The notes beneath the pieces are model-generated. The model worked only from the letters and a program-made list of their open reading frames with translations. It did no database searches and was not told where the DNA came from. 40,147 nt of DNA, taken from UBA2163 sp964575575. GTDB taxonomy: Bacteria; Patescibacteriota; Minisyncoccia; Phycocordibacterales; UBA2163. The DNA is taken from the NCBI GenBank assembly GCA_964575575.1, contig CAZNQQ010000004.1, positions 1-40,147 on the forward strand, given 5' to 3'. Shown here one piece after another: positions 31,322-39,448 of the stretch; position 1 is the first letter of the stretch, and every line of letters starts with the position of its first letter. Made by a program: the position numbers and the translations under genes.

Positions 31322-31906
31322 CTTAATGAAGGTTCTGCGATGAATATTGCAAAGTCCATGTTCTTTTAGCATTTCATAATGTAGCTTTGTGCCATAGCCT
31401 TTATGTCTCTCAAATTCATATTCTGGGTATTTCTTAGATAAATCTACTATATATCTATCTCTACTTACTTTGGCTATTATTGAGGCCAACGAAATCACAG
31501 GCTCCTTTTCGTCCCCTTTTACTATAGTTTCTTGATTTTTAAATTCTTTTGGTGCCTTTAGATTGCCATCCAATAGCACTAAACATTCACTAGGCTCTAG
31601 TTTAAATTTTAAAAAGATCTTCTCAATCGCCATTTCTATCGCTTTTACTATACCTTTAGTATCTATAACTTTATTACTAGAAAACGCCACTGCACTCTCT
31701 AATTGTAATTTTTTGATTTTCTCAAACCACTCTTCCCTCTTTTTTTCACTTAGTTTTTTAGAATCTCGTCCAGCAAGTGTGTCTTTAGTTTCTTTTTTAA
31801 ACTTTTCGTACCCACCACTCTCAAAAAGCACAGCTCCCACAGACACGGGGCCAGCAAGAGGCCCACGCCCTGCTTCGTCTATTCCTATGATGTATTTGTA
31901 TTTCAT
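31310..31906 (-). CDS. rnhB: Ribonuclease HII
   Basis: Removes RNA and single ribonucleotides from RNA-DNA hybrids. 198 residues, normal length. Type 2 RNase H motifs: GIDEAGRGPLAGPV (9-22; catalytic Asp and Glu), LLDGNLKAP with the next Asp, ASIIAKVSRDRYI, and HKGYGTKLHYEML near the C-terminus. It follows gdh by 7 bases and is probably co-transcribed with it. Stop codon TAG lies within the rpmF promoter. Confidence 0.95.
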   Translation of the reverse strand: MKYKYIIGIDEAGRGPLAGPVSVGAVLFESGGYEKFKKETKDTLAGRDSKKLSEKKREEWFEKIKKLQLESAVAFSSNKVIDTKGIVKAIEMAIEKIFLKFKLEPSECLVLLDGNLKAPKEFKNQETIVKGDEKEPVISLASIIAKVSRDRYIVDLSKKYPEYEFERHKGYGTKLHYEMLKEHGLCNIHRRTFIKLPK

Positions 31907-31913
31907 AAATATC

Positions 31914-33194
31914 TTAAATCCTACCTCTTAGTTTTTCTGCTTGGATTATTCTATCTACCCCTAGCGCAAACGCTGCGTCACGGAGAGTTATGTTTTTCTC
32001 TTTTGACATTGTCCAAATATCTGTAAACGCATCTACCATAATAGGCTTTAGTTTTTCTTGTACCTCTTCCTCGCTCCAATAAAATCCATTTCTGTTTTGC
32101 ACCCACTCAAAGTAAGATGTCGTCACACCTCCCGCGTTTGCAAGCACATCTGGAATTATTGTCACACCTTTTTCTTTCAGTATCTCATCTGCCTCTGGTG
32201 TAGTAGGACCGTTTGCAAGTTCAAGTATCACCTTTGCTTTTACGTCTTTCGCATTGTCTTTGTTTATTACTCCATCTAATGCTGCTGGTATTAGGATGTC
32301 GCATTCTGTCGTTATTACGTCTCCGTTCTTTATAATTTTAGCGTTATCGCGTTCAAGCTTTTCCAGATCACATACCGTACCCTCACAATACATATGAGTT
32401 ATGTCGTCTCCTCTATGCTTCACCTTGCTCGCGTGCTCCGGATCAATGCCTTGCGTACTATGTACTCCACCTTTACTATCTGACACTGCTACTATCGTGT
32501 AGCCCATATAATGCAAAATCTTTGCAATATTACTTCCTGCATTTCCAAACCCTTGTACTGCAACAGTTAGATCCTTTTTCTTTGGATGTATGGTATCTAC
32601 GAACTCTTGAAGTACATACGCTCCGCCTTGTGCTGTAGCTGTGTCTCTACCCAAGCTTCCGCCAAGCTCTACTGGCTTTCCTGTTATAACTCCTGCTTCG
32701 CTTTTACCTTTTATTTTTTCATATTCATCTAACATTGTGGCCATAATCTTCGGATTGGTCTGTACGTCTGGCGCTGGTATGTCTTTGTCTACTCCGATGT
32801 CTTCTACAAAAGCTTGCACAAAAGCACGCGATACTTTTTCAATATCTTCATTACTCATATGCTTTGGGTCAAACTGCACACCACCTTTAGCACCACCAAA
32901 AGGAATACCCACGACTGCACACTTGATAGCCATCGCAGCGGCGAGCGCTTTAACTTCCCCTATATCAGCGTCCTGATGAAAGCGAATACCTCCTTTATAT
33001 GGACCACGAGCGTTGTTAAACTGCACGCGATATGCGTTGAGCTCTTTCTCTCCCCCTTCACTAAAATCAACTTTTATCTTTTTTTCTATTTTATTCTCAG
33101 GCTCACGCAAAATACTCGACTCTTCTTTTGAGAGTCCTAATATAGAAACTGCCTTATCTAAGTTCTCTAAATAATTTTCAAATGGTGTATTCAT
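31914..33194 (-). CDS. gdhA: Glutamate dehydrogenase (Glu/Leu/Phe/Val family)
   Basis: Reversible oxidative deamination of glutamate to 2-oxoglutarate and ammonia, linking amino-acid and central carbon metabolism. 426 residues, normal hexameric-family length. Substrate-binding part: PYKGGIRFHQDADIGEVKALAAAMAIKCAV with the active-site Lys, PFGGAKGG, and the catalytic Asp region PAPDVQTN. NAD(P)-binding Rossmann part: VAVQGFGNAGSNIAKIL (GxGxxG type) and VVAVSDSKGGVH. Acidic versus basic residue after the Rossmann motif (Asp in VSDSKG) hints at NAD, but I cannot be sure. Leaderless; TATTAT 6 bases before the ATG. Pairs with rnhB downstream. Confidence 0.94.
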   Translation of the reverse strand: MNTPFENYLENLDKAVSILGLSKEESSILREPENKIEKKIKVDFSEGGEKELNAYRVQFNNARGPYKGGIRFHQDADIGEVKALAAAMAIKCAVVGIPFGGAKGGVQFDPKHMSNEDIEKVSRAFVQAFVEDIGVDKDIPAPDVQTNPKIMATMLDEYEKIKGKSEAGVITGKPVELGGSLGRDTATAQGGAYVLQEFVDTIHPKKKDLTVAVQGFGNAGSNIAKILHYMGYTIVAVSDSKGGVHSTQGIDPEHASKVKHRGDDITHMYCEGTVCDLEKLERDNAKIIKNGDVITTECDILIPAALDGVINKDNAKDVKAKVILELANGPTTPEADEILKEKGVTIIPDVLANAGGVTTSYFEWVQNRNGFYWSEEEVQEKLKPIMVDAFTDIWTMSKEKNITLRDAAFALGVDRIIQAEKLRGRI

Positions 33195-33200
33195 ATTTTT

Positions 33201-33209
33201 ATAATAACA
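33201..33209 (-). promoter_or_regulatory. Extended -10 promoter of gdhA
   Basis: Minus strand TGT-TATTAT (hexamer 33201-33206) ends 6 bases before the gdhA ATG. No clear -35 box. It lies in the 43-base gap after mreB. Confidence 0.5.
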
Positions 33210-33237
33210 TACGCGTCAAGAGTGTTTTCGGATAGTT

Positions 33238-34251
33238 TTATCGTTTTGCGAGTATGCTTTTCTTATACGTATCTAGGTGATTAAGTGCAACCCCAGTACC
33301 TTTTGCTACACAAAATGCAGCTTCATCTGCAAGTACTGCCTTTACGCCAGTGCGTCTAAACACAAGGTCTGGAAAATTACGAAGTTGTGACGTACCGCCT
33401 GTTGTTATAATCCCTCTGTCTATAATGTCCGCTGAAAGCTCTGGAGGGGTCTCCTGAAGCACTGTCTTGATAGCTTTTATCATCTCTTTAAGCTCTCTTC
33501 CAATCGCTTTTACTACTTCATTTGTTTTTACCTCTGCAGAGCGCGGAAGCCCTGTAAGGAAATCACGTCCTTTTATAATCATTGTCATATCTTCGTCCAC
33601 AACTACTGCAGAACCAACTTTTATTTTTATATCTTCGGCTGTTTTGTCTCCTATTGCTAAGTTGAATGCTCGTTTAATATAATCTGCAATCGCTCTGTCT
33701 ATCCTATTGCCTGCACACTTTACAGAAGTTGAGGCTACGATTCCCCCTAAAGAGATCACAGCTACATCGATAGTTCCTCCTCCACAGTCTACTATCATAT
33801 GTCCTCGTGCTTCGTGTATTGGAATACCAGCACCAATCGCTGCGAGTATCGGCTCCTTAACCACATACACACTCTTGGCACCTGCTTTCATAGTTGCTTC
33901 TATCACTGCACGCTTCTCAGTAGAAGTTACTCCCGCAGGAACTGAAATCATAACTTCTGGCTTAAACAAATTCCATCTGCCAAGCGCTTTTCGCATATAA
34001 TACCGTATCATAGCTTCTGTTACTCTATAGTCTGCTATCACTCCATCTTTCATTGGGCGGTATGCAATTATGTTGTCCGGTGTTCGACCTATCATCTCTT
34101 TTGCGTCGTTCCCCACTGCTAATATTTTATTATCCTGCTCTGACACAGCCACAACAGACGGCTCGTTTAAAACAACCCCCTTACCTGGCACATATACAAG
34201 TGTATATGTTGTCCCTAAATCTATTCCTAATTTTGGTGTTAAAAATGACAT
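33238..34251 (-). CDS. mreB: Rod-shape actin homologue MreB
   Basis: Bacterial actin that guides lateral cell-wall synthesis under the membrane. 337 residues, normal length. Phosphate 1 loop GIDLGTTYTLVYVPGKG (9-25), YRPMKDGVIADY, phosphate 2 loop MIVDCGGGTIDVAVISLGG (about 152-170), and adenosine motif IITTGGTSQLRNFP near the C-terminus. No mreC or mreD is adjacent. Its ATG overlaps the murA stop codon (TAATG), indicating translational coupling with murA and a cell-wall operon of two genes. Confidence 0.96.
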   Translation of the reverse strand: MSFLTPKLGIDLGTTYTLVYVPGKGVVLNEPSVVAVSEQDNKILAVGNDAKEMIGRTPDNIIAYRPMKDGVIADYRVTEAMIRYYMRKALGRWNLFKPEVMISVPAGVTSTEKRAVIEATMKAGAKSVYVVKEPILAAIGAGIPIHEARGHMIVDCGGGTIDVAVISLGGIVASTSVKCAGNRIDRAIADYIKRAFNLAIGDKTAEDIKIKVGSAVVVDEDMTMIIKGRDFLTGLPRSAEVKTNEVVKAIGRELKEMIKAIKTVLQETPPELSADIIDRGIITTGGTSQLRNFPDLVFRRTGVKAVLADEAAFCVAKGTGVALNHLDTYKKSILAKR

Positions 34252-35561
34252 TATTCTTTGATTCTAATTATATCTACCCCTATTCCACCCAAACGCTCTT
34301 CTATCCTCTCATACCCTCGGTCAATATATCTTACATTATTTATGACAGATTCGCCCGTTGCCACAATAGCTGCCATAAAGAACGCAAATTCCGCACGAAG
34401 ATCTGGACCTACGAGCTCTTTTCCTTTAAGTTGTTTTGGACCTTTTATCATTACTCTATGTGGATCCCACATAGTAATATCCGCACCCATTTCTACTAAA
34501 TCGTTTGTATAGTTGAGTCGCCCTTCAAATATAGTTTCAAACAATAAGCTTGATCCATTAACCTGTGTCAGGTATATCGCCATCGGTGACTGCAAGTCTG
34601 TCGGAAATCCTGGATACTCGTGAGTCTTTATATCAATGCATTTAAAATCTTTATTTTTTATTTTTCCATTTCCTTTTATTGTTACGCTGTTTCTTTTTTC
34701 TTCTATTGGCACACCAGATTCTTTTAGTATATTTATTAGAGCTTCTATGTGTTCTGGATTACAATTTGTTATTTCCAAATCATCTGAAGCTAGCGCGCCC
34801 AGTATAAGAAAGCTTCCTGCTTCTATCCTGTCTGGCAAAGTTTTGTAAACCTTTTTACCTGCCTTCAAAAGACTTGTTCCTGTAATCTCAATAGTTGAAG
34901 TACCAGCACCTTTTATTTTAGCGCCACATGAGTTGAGAAAATCCGCAATGTCTTTTATCTCTGGTTCAAGCGCGCAATTTTTAAGTACAGTCTTACCTTT
35001 TGCAAGTACAGCCGCTAGCATTATAGTCTCTGTCGCCACATGACTAATCTTAGGGAAAAATATTTCTGTGCCTTTTAGTTTTTTACTCTTTCCTACAGAG
35101 ATTACATACATTCCGTTTTTTTCTGTCACTTTTGCACCCATTTTTTCAAATGCATTCAAATATATATCTATCGGGCGCTCGCCGATAACGCATCCGCCAG
35201 GGTGCGGGAAACTTACCTTTCCGTACCGTGCAAGCAAAGGTCCTGTAAGCGCGATGGACCCGCGCATCTTTTTTGAAATGTTTTTGTCTAGTGTAGTTGA
35301 TTTTATTTTGTCTGTTTTAATACAGTATTTTTTCTTACCTGTCTTTTCTACTTCAGCGCCGAGTTTCTCTAAAAGTGTGTTGATACTTTCTACATCTTTC
35401 AGGTCTGGAACATTTGAGATACAAAATTTATCTTTAAATAAAATGGAGGACGCAAGTGCTGGGAGTACTGCGTTTTTCGCGCCAGAAACAGCGATTTTGC
35501 CCTTGAGGCTCTTTTTCCCACCTAGCCCTTTGATGATAAATTTGTCCTTAGACTCTGTCAT
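34251..35561 (-). CDS. murA: UDP-N-acetylglucosamine 1-carboxyvinyltransferase
   Basis: First committed step of peptidoglycan synthesis: transfers enolpyruvate from PEP to UDP-GlcNAc. 436 residues from ATG 35561. Lys29-Asn30 in VSGAKNAVLP and the loop Cys124 in PGGCVIGERP match E. coli Lys22-Asn23 and Cys115. Cys rather than Asp at this place predicts fosfomycin sensitivity. Six-fold repeated domains and the C-terminal RADLRAEFAFFM-like region (DLRAEFAFFMAAIVA) are present. GTG 35567 is in frame, but the promoter places transcription initiation near 35564, so ATG 35561 is preferred. Followed by mreB with overlapping stop and start; divergent from priA. Confidence 0.95.
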   Translation of the reverse strand: MTESKDKFIIKGLGGKKSLKGKIAVSGAKNAVLPALASSILFKDKFCISNVPDLKDVESINTLLEKLGAEVEKTGKKKYCIKTDKIKSTTLDKNISKKMRGSIALTGPLLARYGKVSFPHPGGCVIGERPIDIYLNAFEKMGAKVTEKNGMYVISVGKSKKLKGTEIFFPKISHVATETIMLAAVLAKGKTVLKNCALEPEIKDIADFLNSCGAKIKGAGTSTIEITGTSLLKAGKKVYKTLPDRIEAGSFLILGALASDDLEITNCNPEHIEALINILKESGVPIEEKRNSVTIKGNGKIKNKDFKCIDIKTHEYPGFPTDLQSPMAIYLTQVNGSSLLFETIFEGRLNYTNDLVEMGADITMWDPHRVMIKGPKQLKGKELVGPDLRAEFAFFMAAIVATGESVINNVRYIDRGYERIEERLGGIGVDIIRIKE

Positions 35562-35570
35562 AATCACATA

Positions 35571-35599
35571 ATTGTACTGGTTTTGGGGGCTTTTTACAA
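35571..35599 (-). promoter_or_regulatory. Promoter of murA-mreB
   Basis: Minus strand: TTGTAA (35594-35599), 17-base spacer, TACAAT (35571-35576). The predicted start is near 35564, downstream of the alternative GTG, which settles the start codon as ATG 35561. Confidence 0.6.
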
Positions 35600-35622
35600 A
35601 TCTATGACTATAGGCTCCTCTC

Positions 35623-35631
35623 TGCTATGCT
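35623..35631 (+). promoter_or_regulatory. Extended -10 promoter of priA
   Basis: TGC-TATGCT (hexamer 35626-35631) ends 7 bases before the priA ATG. It is identical to the secG extended -10 (TGCTATGCT). No good -35 seen. It lies 27 bases from the murA -35 on the other strand. Confidence 0.55.
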
Positions 35632-35638
35632 ATAAGCA

Positions 35639-37531
35639 ATGCAACTGATTAATGTAATCCCAATAGCGCGTAGTATAGGTATGGAATCTCTTACTTATTT
35701 CTCGAGCAAGCCTTTAAAAGAAGGCTCTGTGGTGTTTGTCCCCCTTCGCAAAAAGGAGGTACCAGCTATAGTACTTTCTAGCCAAGACATCACTGATGCC
35801 AAAACTCAGATCAGAAGTGCCGACTTTGCACTCAAGAAAATTGAGAATAAAAAAACTCAAACTCTACTACTTCCAGAATTCGTATCGGCAGCTCACACCA
35901 CTGCAGATTACTTTGCTACAACTACAGGCAGTATTCTCCACTCTGTAGTACCTACCGCTATATGGAATGACATAGAGAAAATAAAAACTCAAAAAGCAAA
36001 AGATTTACCAAAAAAATCTCTAACTTCTAGAAGGTTGATATTACAATCTGAAATAAATGATAGGTTCGGAAGTTACAAATCTTTAGTGCGTGAAGAGTTT
36101 GCAAAAAAGAATTCTGTATTTCTTTTGGTGCCTACAATCCAAGATGCCGTTAAAGCCGAGGGGTTTTTACAGAAAGGTGTAGAAAACTATACGTTTGTAT
36201 TACACAGCAAACTTACAAAAAAGGAAATCTTAACTCGATGGAAAGATGCGCTTAAAAGCACTCACCCAGTACTTATCATAGCTACTGGCTCGTTCTTATC
36301 ACTCCCTAGACAAGACATTGGCACAATAATAGTAGAAAGAGAAAATTCTAGAAACTATAAGCAATTCAACAGGCCGTTTATAGACATACGAATGCTTGCT
36401 GAAAACTTTGCAAAAGAAAAGAAGATAAAGATTATTCTTGGTGACTTACCACTTTCAATAGATACAATGTGGCGATACAAAGAAAACGAATTGGACGAAC
36501 TCTCCCCACCCAAACTTCGCACCATAAGAGAAGCCTCCCAGATACTTATTGATATGAAAGACAAAAAGCATCAAAAGGCTGGCAAGTTTGAAGTAGTAAG
36601 TGACGAACTCAAAGAGCTTGTTTCTGACACAGTAAAAAGCAATAAAAGCATGTTCGTATTTACAGCGCGACGTGGACTTGCCTCCTCTACCACATGCCGT
36701 GACTGCGGGAGCCCTGTGCTTTGCCACGAATGTGAAGCGCCTGTTATCCTGCACGGCACATCTAAAGGAAATCGATTTATATGCCACGCCTGTGGAGCAT
36801 CTAGAAGTGCAGATGAGCGTTGTAAAGGGTGTGCAAGCTGGAAACTACAAACCCTAGGTATAGGTGTACAACTTGTAGAAAAAACACTTAAAGAGATAGT
36901 CCCTAAAGAAAAGATTTTTGTAATAGACAAAGACACTGCAAGTACTCACAAGAAAGCATCCACTCTTATAGAAAAATTTTATAATACTAAAGGGTCTCTA
37001 CTTATAGGCACAGAGATGGCGCTCTCTTACCTAGACAAACCCTTAGAGAACAGTGCTGTAGCAACCATGGACTCTCTCTTCTCACTTCCTGAATGGAGAA
37101 TGTCAGAAAAGATTCTTTCACTTTTGCTCAAAATAAAAGAAATCACAAAAAGTGAAATGCTAATACAGACAAGAAAGCCCGACCAGAAGATATTTGATTT
37201 TGTACATAAAGGCAACCTTGTAGATTTTTATAAAGAAGAAATAAAAAAACGAAAACAGTTTAGCTATCCACCGTTTAGTATTTTTATAAAAGTAAGTGTG
37301 GTTGGAACGCCAGATCGTGTATCAAAAGAGATGCAATATCTTAAAAAACTTTTAAGTAAATATGACATTCAAATATATCCGTCGTCTATTAAAGTAGCTC
37401 GTGGAAGGTTTGCTATGCACGGGCTCATAAGAGTAGAGAAAAGTAAATGGCCAAATAAAGAAATAGTTGAAATCCTCCGCTCACTTCCTCCTCATTTCTC
37501 TGTTGACGTAGACCCAGAAAGTTTGTTATAA
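35639..37531 (+). CDS. priA: PriA-family primosomal protein with degenerate helicase motifs
   Basis: Replication-restart protein. 630 residues against about 730. N-terminal 3'-DNA-binding domain (1 to about 105; GSVVFVPLRKKEVPAIV). The zinc region keeps all eight cysteines: C353, C356, C362, C365, C382, C385, C395, C398. The helicase core is recognisable (LHSKLTKKEILTRW, IIATGSFLSLP, YKQFNRPFIDIR) but its catalytic motifs are gone: no GxTGSGKT (region 136-150 reads QSEINDRFGSYKSLV), DEEH is replaced by ERENS (233-237), SATPS by GDLPLS, and the QVAGRAGR arginine-finger motif is absent. The reading frame is intact and the C-terminal domain (YPPF) is conserved, so it is probably a functional, ATPase-dead restart scaffold. 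Leaderless start; intrinsic terminator downstream. Confidence 0.9.
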   Translation: MQLINVIPIARSIGMESLTYFSSKPLKEGSVVFVPLRKKEVPAIVLSSQDITDAKTQIRSADFALKKIENKKTQTLLLPEFVSAAHTTADYFATTTGSILHSVVPTAIWNDIEKIKTQKAKDLPKKSLTSRRLILQSEINDRFGSYKSLVREEFAKKNSVFLLVPTIQDAVKAEGFLQKGVENYTFVLHSKLTKKEILTRWKDALKSTHPVLIIATGSFLSLPRQDIGTIIVERENSRNYKQFNRPFIDIRMLAENFAKEKKIKIILGDLPLSIDTMWRYKENELDELSPPKLRTIREASQILIDMKDKKHQKAGKFEVVSDELKELVSDTVKSNKSMFVFTARRGLASSTTCRDCGSPVLCHECEAPVILHGTSKGNRFICHACGASRSADERCKGCASWKLQTLGIGVQLVEKTLKEIVPKEKIFVIDKDTASTHKKASTLIEKFYNTKGSLLIGTEMALSYLDKPLENSAVATMDSLFSLPEWRMSEKILSLLLKIKEITKSEMLIQTRKPDQKIFDFVHKGNLVDFYKEEIKKRKQFSYPPFSIFIKVSVVGTPDRVSKEMQYLKKLLSKYDIQIYPSSIKVARGRFAMHGLIRVEKSKWPNKEIVEILRSLPPHFSVDVDPESLL

Positions 37532-37587
37532 TAGCGTTAATTGGCGCGTTGGTTAATTATTTACTCTTTCACCAATTCGTCAGAAGT

Positions 37588-37635
37588 CCCTTACCTGTAT
37601 CCTCCCCCTTTCTTGCAGGTAAGGGCTTTTTTTTT
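37588..37635 (+). terminator. Terminator of priA
   Basis: Stem CCCTTACCTG (37588-37597) with CAGGTAAGGG (37616-37625), 18-base pyrimidine-rich loop, then C and nine T. The def promoter follows at once: TATATT at 37639-37644 ends 9 bases before the def ATG. Confidence 0.88.
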
Positions 37636-37653
37636 GCTTATATTTAAGCTATT

Positions 37654-38166
37654 ATGGCAACAATGGTAAAGATAATACAAGACGGAGACCCAGTATTAAG
37701 AGGCACTGCAAAAGAAGTGCCTACTGGTGATATAAGCTCTCCTAAGATAAAAAACCTCCTGAAAGACATGTCAGAAGCGTTAAGTACCCAGAAGGATGGG
37801 GTGGCTATTGCAGCACCACAGATTGGCGTGCCACTTCGTGTTTTTATAGTATCTGGAAAACTGTTTGATACTGGAGAGGATCCCGACACCTCTGCACATC
37901 CTGACCTTGTATTTATAAATCCTGAAATCAGTAAAGTGTCAAAAGACACAAGCTCTGAAGAAGAAGGATGTCTGTCTGTGGTTGGCAAATACGGTGCTGT
38001 TGCTCGTGCAAACAAAACCACAGTCAGAGCGTATAATGAAAACGGAGAAATCTTTGAACGAGGTGGGAGCGGTTTGCTTTCCAAGATTTTCCAACATGAG
38101 ATGGACCACTTAAACGGAGTATTATTTATAGATAAAGCAGAGAACTTACATGACAAAGAAACCTAA
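37654..38166 (+). CDS. def: Peptide deformylase
   Basis: Removes the formyl group from nascent N-termini. 170 residues, normal length. Motif 1 GVAIAAPQIG (49-58; the usual GxGLAAxQ has Ala for the second Gly), motif 2 EGCLS with metal ligand C106, motif 3 QHEMDHLNG with H148, E149 and H152. Start ATG 37654 is preferred because a TATATT box lies 9 bases upstream; an internal ATG at codon 4 is possible. It overlaps fmt by 17 bases, so the formylation-deformylation pair is one operon. Confidence 0.95.
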   Translation: MATMVKIIQDGDPVLRGTAKEVPTGDISSPKIKNLLKDMSEALSTQKDGVAIAAPQIGVPLRVFIVSGKLFDTGEDPDTSAHPDLVFINPEISKVSKDTSSEEEGCLSVVGKYGAVARANKTTVRAYNENGEIFERGGSGLLSKIFQHEMDHLNGVLFIDKAENLHDKET

Positions 38167-39004
38167 AATCGCATTTTTTGGAACTCCGGAGATTTCAGTA
38201 ATTGTTTTAAACGAACTCAAAGAAGCAAAGCTTACTCCAGAGCTTGTGGTTACGATGCCAGACAAACCAAAAGGGCGTAAGCTTGTCTTGACTGCCCCAC
38301 CTGCGAAAGTCTGGGCGCAGGATAATAAAATAAACTTTGTTCAGCCAGCAAAACTTGATGAAAGTTTTCTGGATCTTTTGCGTGAAGGTGGTTTTGATTT
38401 ATTTGTAGTTGCGTCATACGGCAAAATACTTAAGCAAGAACTATTAGACATACCGAAGTACGGCACACTCAACGTTCACCCCTCCCTCTTACCAAAACTC
38501 CGTGGTGCATCCCCCATTATCTCTGCAATCTTAGAAGACGAACAGAAAACTGGAGTGACTATAATGCTCTTGGATGCTGGTATGGACAGTGGACCAATAC
38601 TCGCACAAGCAAGCATTGAGGCAGAACCATGGCCACCTAAAGCAACTGACCTGGGCGAGCTTTTGGTTACAGAGGGTGGCAAAATGCTTGCAGAAGTAAT
38701 ACCCAAGTGGATAGCCGGAGAAATAAAGCCAGAAGTACAAGAGCACGACAAAGCTACATTTACTAAGAAAATCACAAAAGAAGACGGGCTAATAGAGCTA
38801 GACGGCGATGCGTATCAGAACTTACTTAAGATTCGCGCATTTAATGAATGGCCAGGAACATACTTTTTTGCGGAGAAAAATTACAAACAAATCCGCGTCA
38901 AGATAATTGACGCGGATTTGAATGGCGATAAGCTCATCATAAAGAGAGTTGTGCCAGAGGGCAAAAAGGAAATGGATTATGAAGATTTCTTACGTGGGAA
39001 CTAG
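38150..39004 (+). CDS. fmt: Methionyl-tRNA formyltransferase
   Basis: Formylates initiator Met-tRNA using 10-formyl-THF. 284 residues, slightly short of the usual 315. Catalytic Asn-His-Asp: NVHPSLLPKLRGASPI (Asn and His), DAGMDSGPIL (Asp). The C-terminal tRNA-binding domain (about 205-284) is trimmed. Starts inside the end of def and ends tail-to-tail with hpf, with the stop codons sharing CTAG. A 14-bp-arm hairpin lies in its 3' coding region (residues 247-257, QIRVKIIDADL) and probably ends hpf transcription on the other strand. Confidence 0.95.
   Translation: MTKKPKIAFFGTPEISVIVLNELKEAKLTPELVVTMPDKPKGRKLVLTAPPAKVWAQDNKINFVQPAKLDESFLDLLREGGFDLFVVASYGKILKQELLDIPKYGTLNVHPSLLPKLRGASPIISAILEDEQKTGVTIMLLDAGMDSGPILAQASIEAEPWPPKATDLGELLVTEGGKMLAEVIPKWIAGEIKPEVQEHDKATFTKKITKEDGLIELDGDAYQNLLKIRAFNEWPGTYFFAEKNYKQIRVKIIDADLNGDKLIIKRVVPEGKKEMDYEDFLRGN
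38888..38920 (-). terminator. Hairpin inside fmt, probable hpf terminator
   Basis: Perfect 14-bp arms CAAATCCGCGTCAA (38888-38901) and TTGACGCGGATTTG (38907-38920) with a 5-base loop. On the minus strand the stem is followed by TTTGTAATTTTT, a fair U tract, 81-113 bases past the hpf stop codon. On the plus strand no T run follows, so fmt is not cut short. Confidence 0.6.
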
Positions 39005-39423
39005 CGCCTTCTTCTCTTTGCAAAGTCACGAAGTCTTCCACCACCTGAACCAATACTGTGCATAAATCCTTTGATAGCAGTGCCACCTCTTCTTAGGAGT
39101 CTTCTTTTTTTGGTTTTGGTTTTTCTTAATTCAGTAAGCATTTCGTTGCGAGCTTTGTCTATTGCATTTAGGATTGTTTGTTCTGTTGCTTCGGCACGGA
39201 GGTGTCCACCTGCGATCTTTAGATTGATCTCTGCTCTTAGTATTTCCCCTGTTTGCTGACCTGCGATCTTTTCAACTTCAATGTCAAATATTGCACTCTC
39301 GTCATTTGGATCAATCAATTTTTCTATAGACTCTAATCTTTTGTCTAAATAATCTGAAATCTCTTGTGTAAGTTCTATATTTGTAGCTTTTACGTTTTTT
39401 CTAATGCTCATATTTTTGTTCAT
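39001..39423 (-). CDS. hpf: Ribosome hibernation factor, HPF/RaiA family, with basic tail
   Basis: Binds the 30S decoding region and silences ribosomes in stationary or stress conditions. 140 residues: S30AE domain (about 6-100; VKATNIELTQEISDYLDKRLESIEKL, AEINLKIAGGHLRAEATEQTILNAIDKA), then a strongly basic tail (about 101-140; KKRRLLRRGG and a terminal RRRR) in place of the dimerising domain of long HPF. ATG 39423 follows a TATAAT by 14 bases; an internal ATG at codon 5 (MSIRKN) is the alternative. Convergent with fmt, with overlapping stop codons. Confidence 0.88.
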   Translation of the reverse strand: MNKNMSIRKNVKATNIELTQEISDYLDKRLESIEKLIDPNDESAIFDIEVEKIAGQQTGEILRAEINLKIAGGHLRAEATEQTILNAIDKARNEMLTELRKTKTKKRRLLRRGGTAIKGFMHSIGSGGGRLRDFAKRRRR

Positions 39424-39448
39424 TTATATTAATAATTATTATACATCC

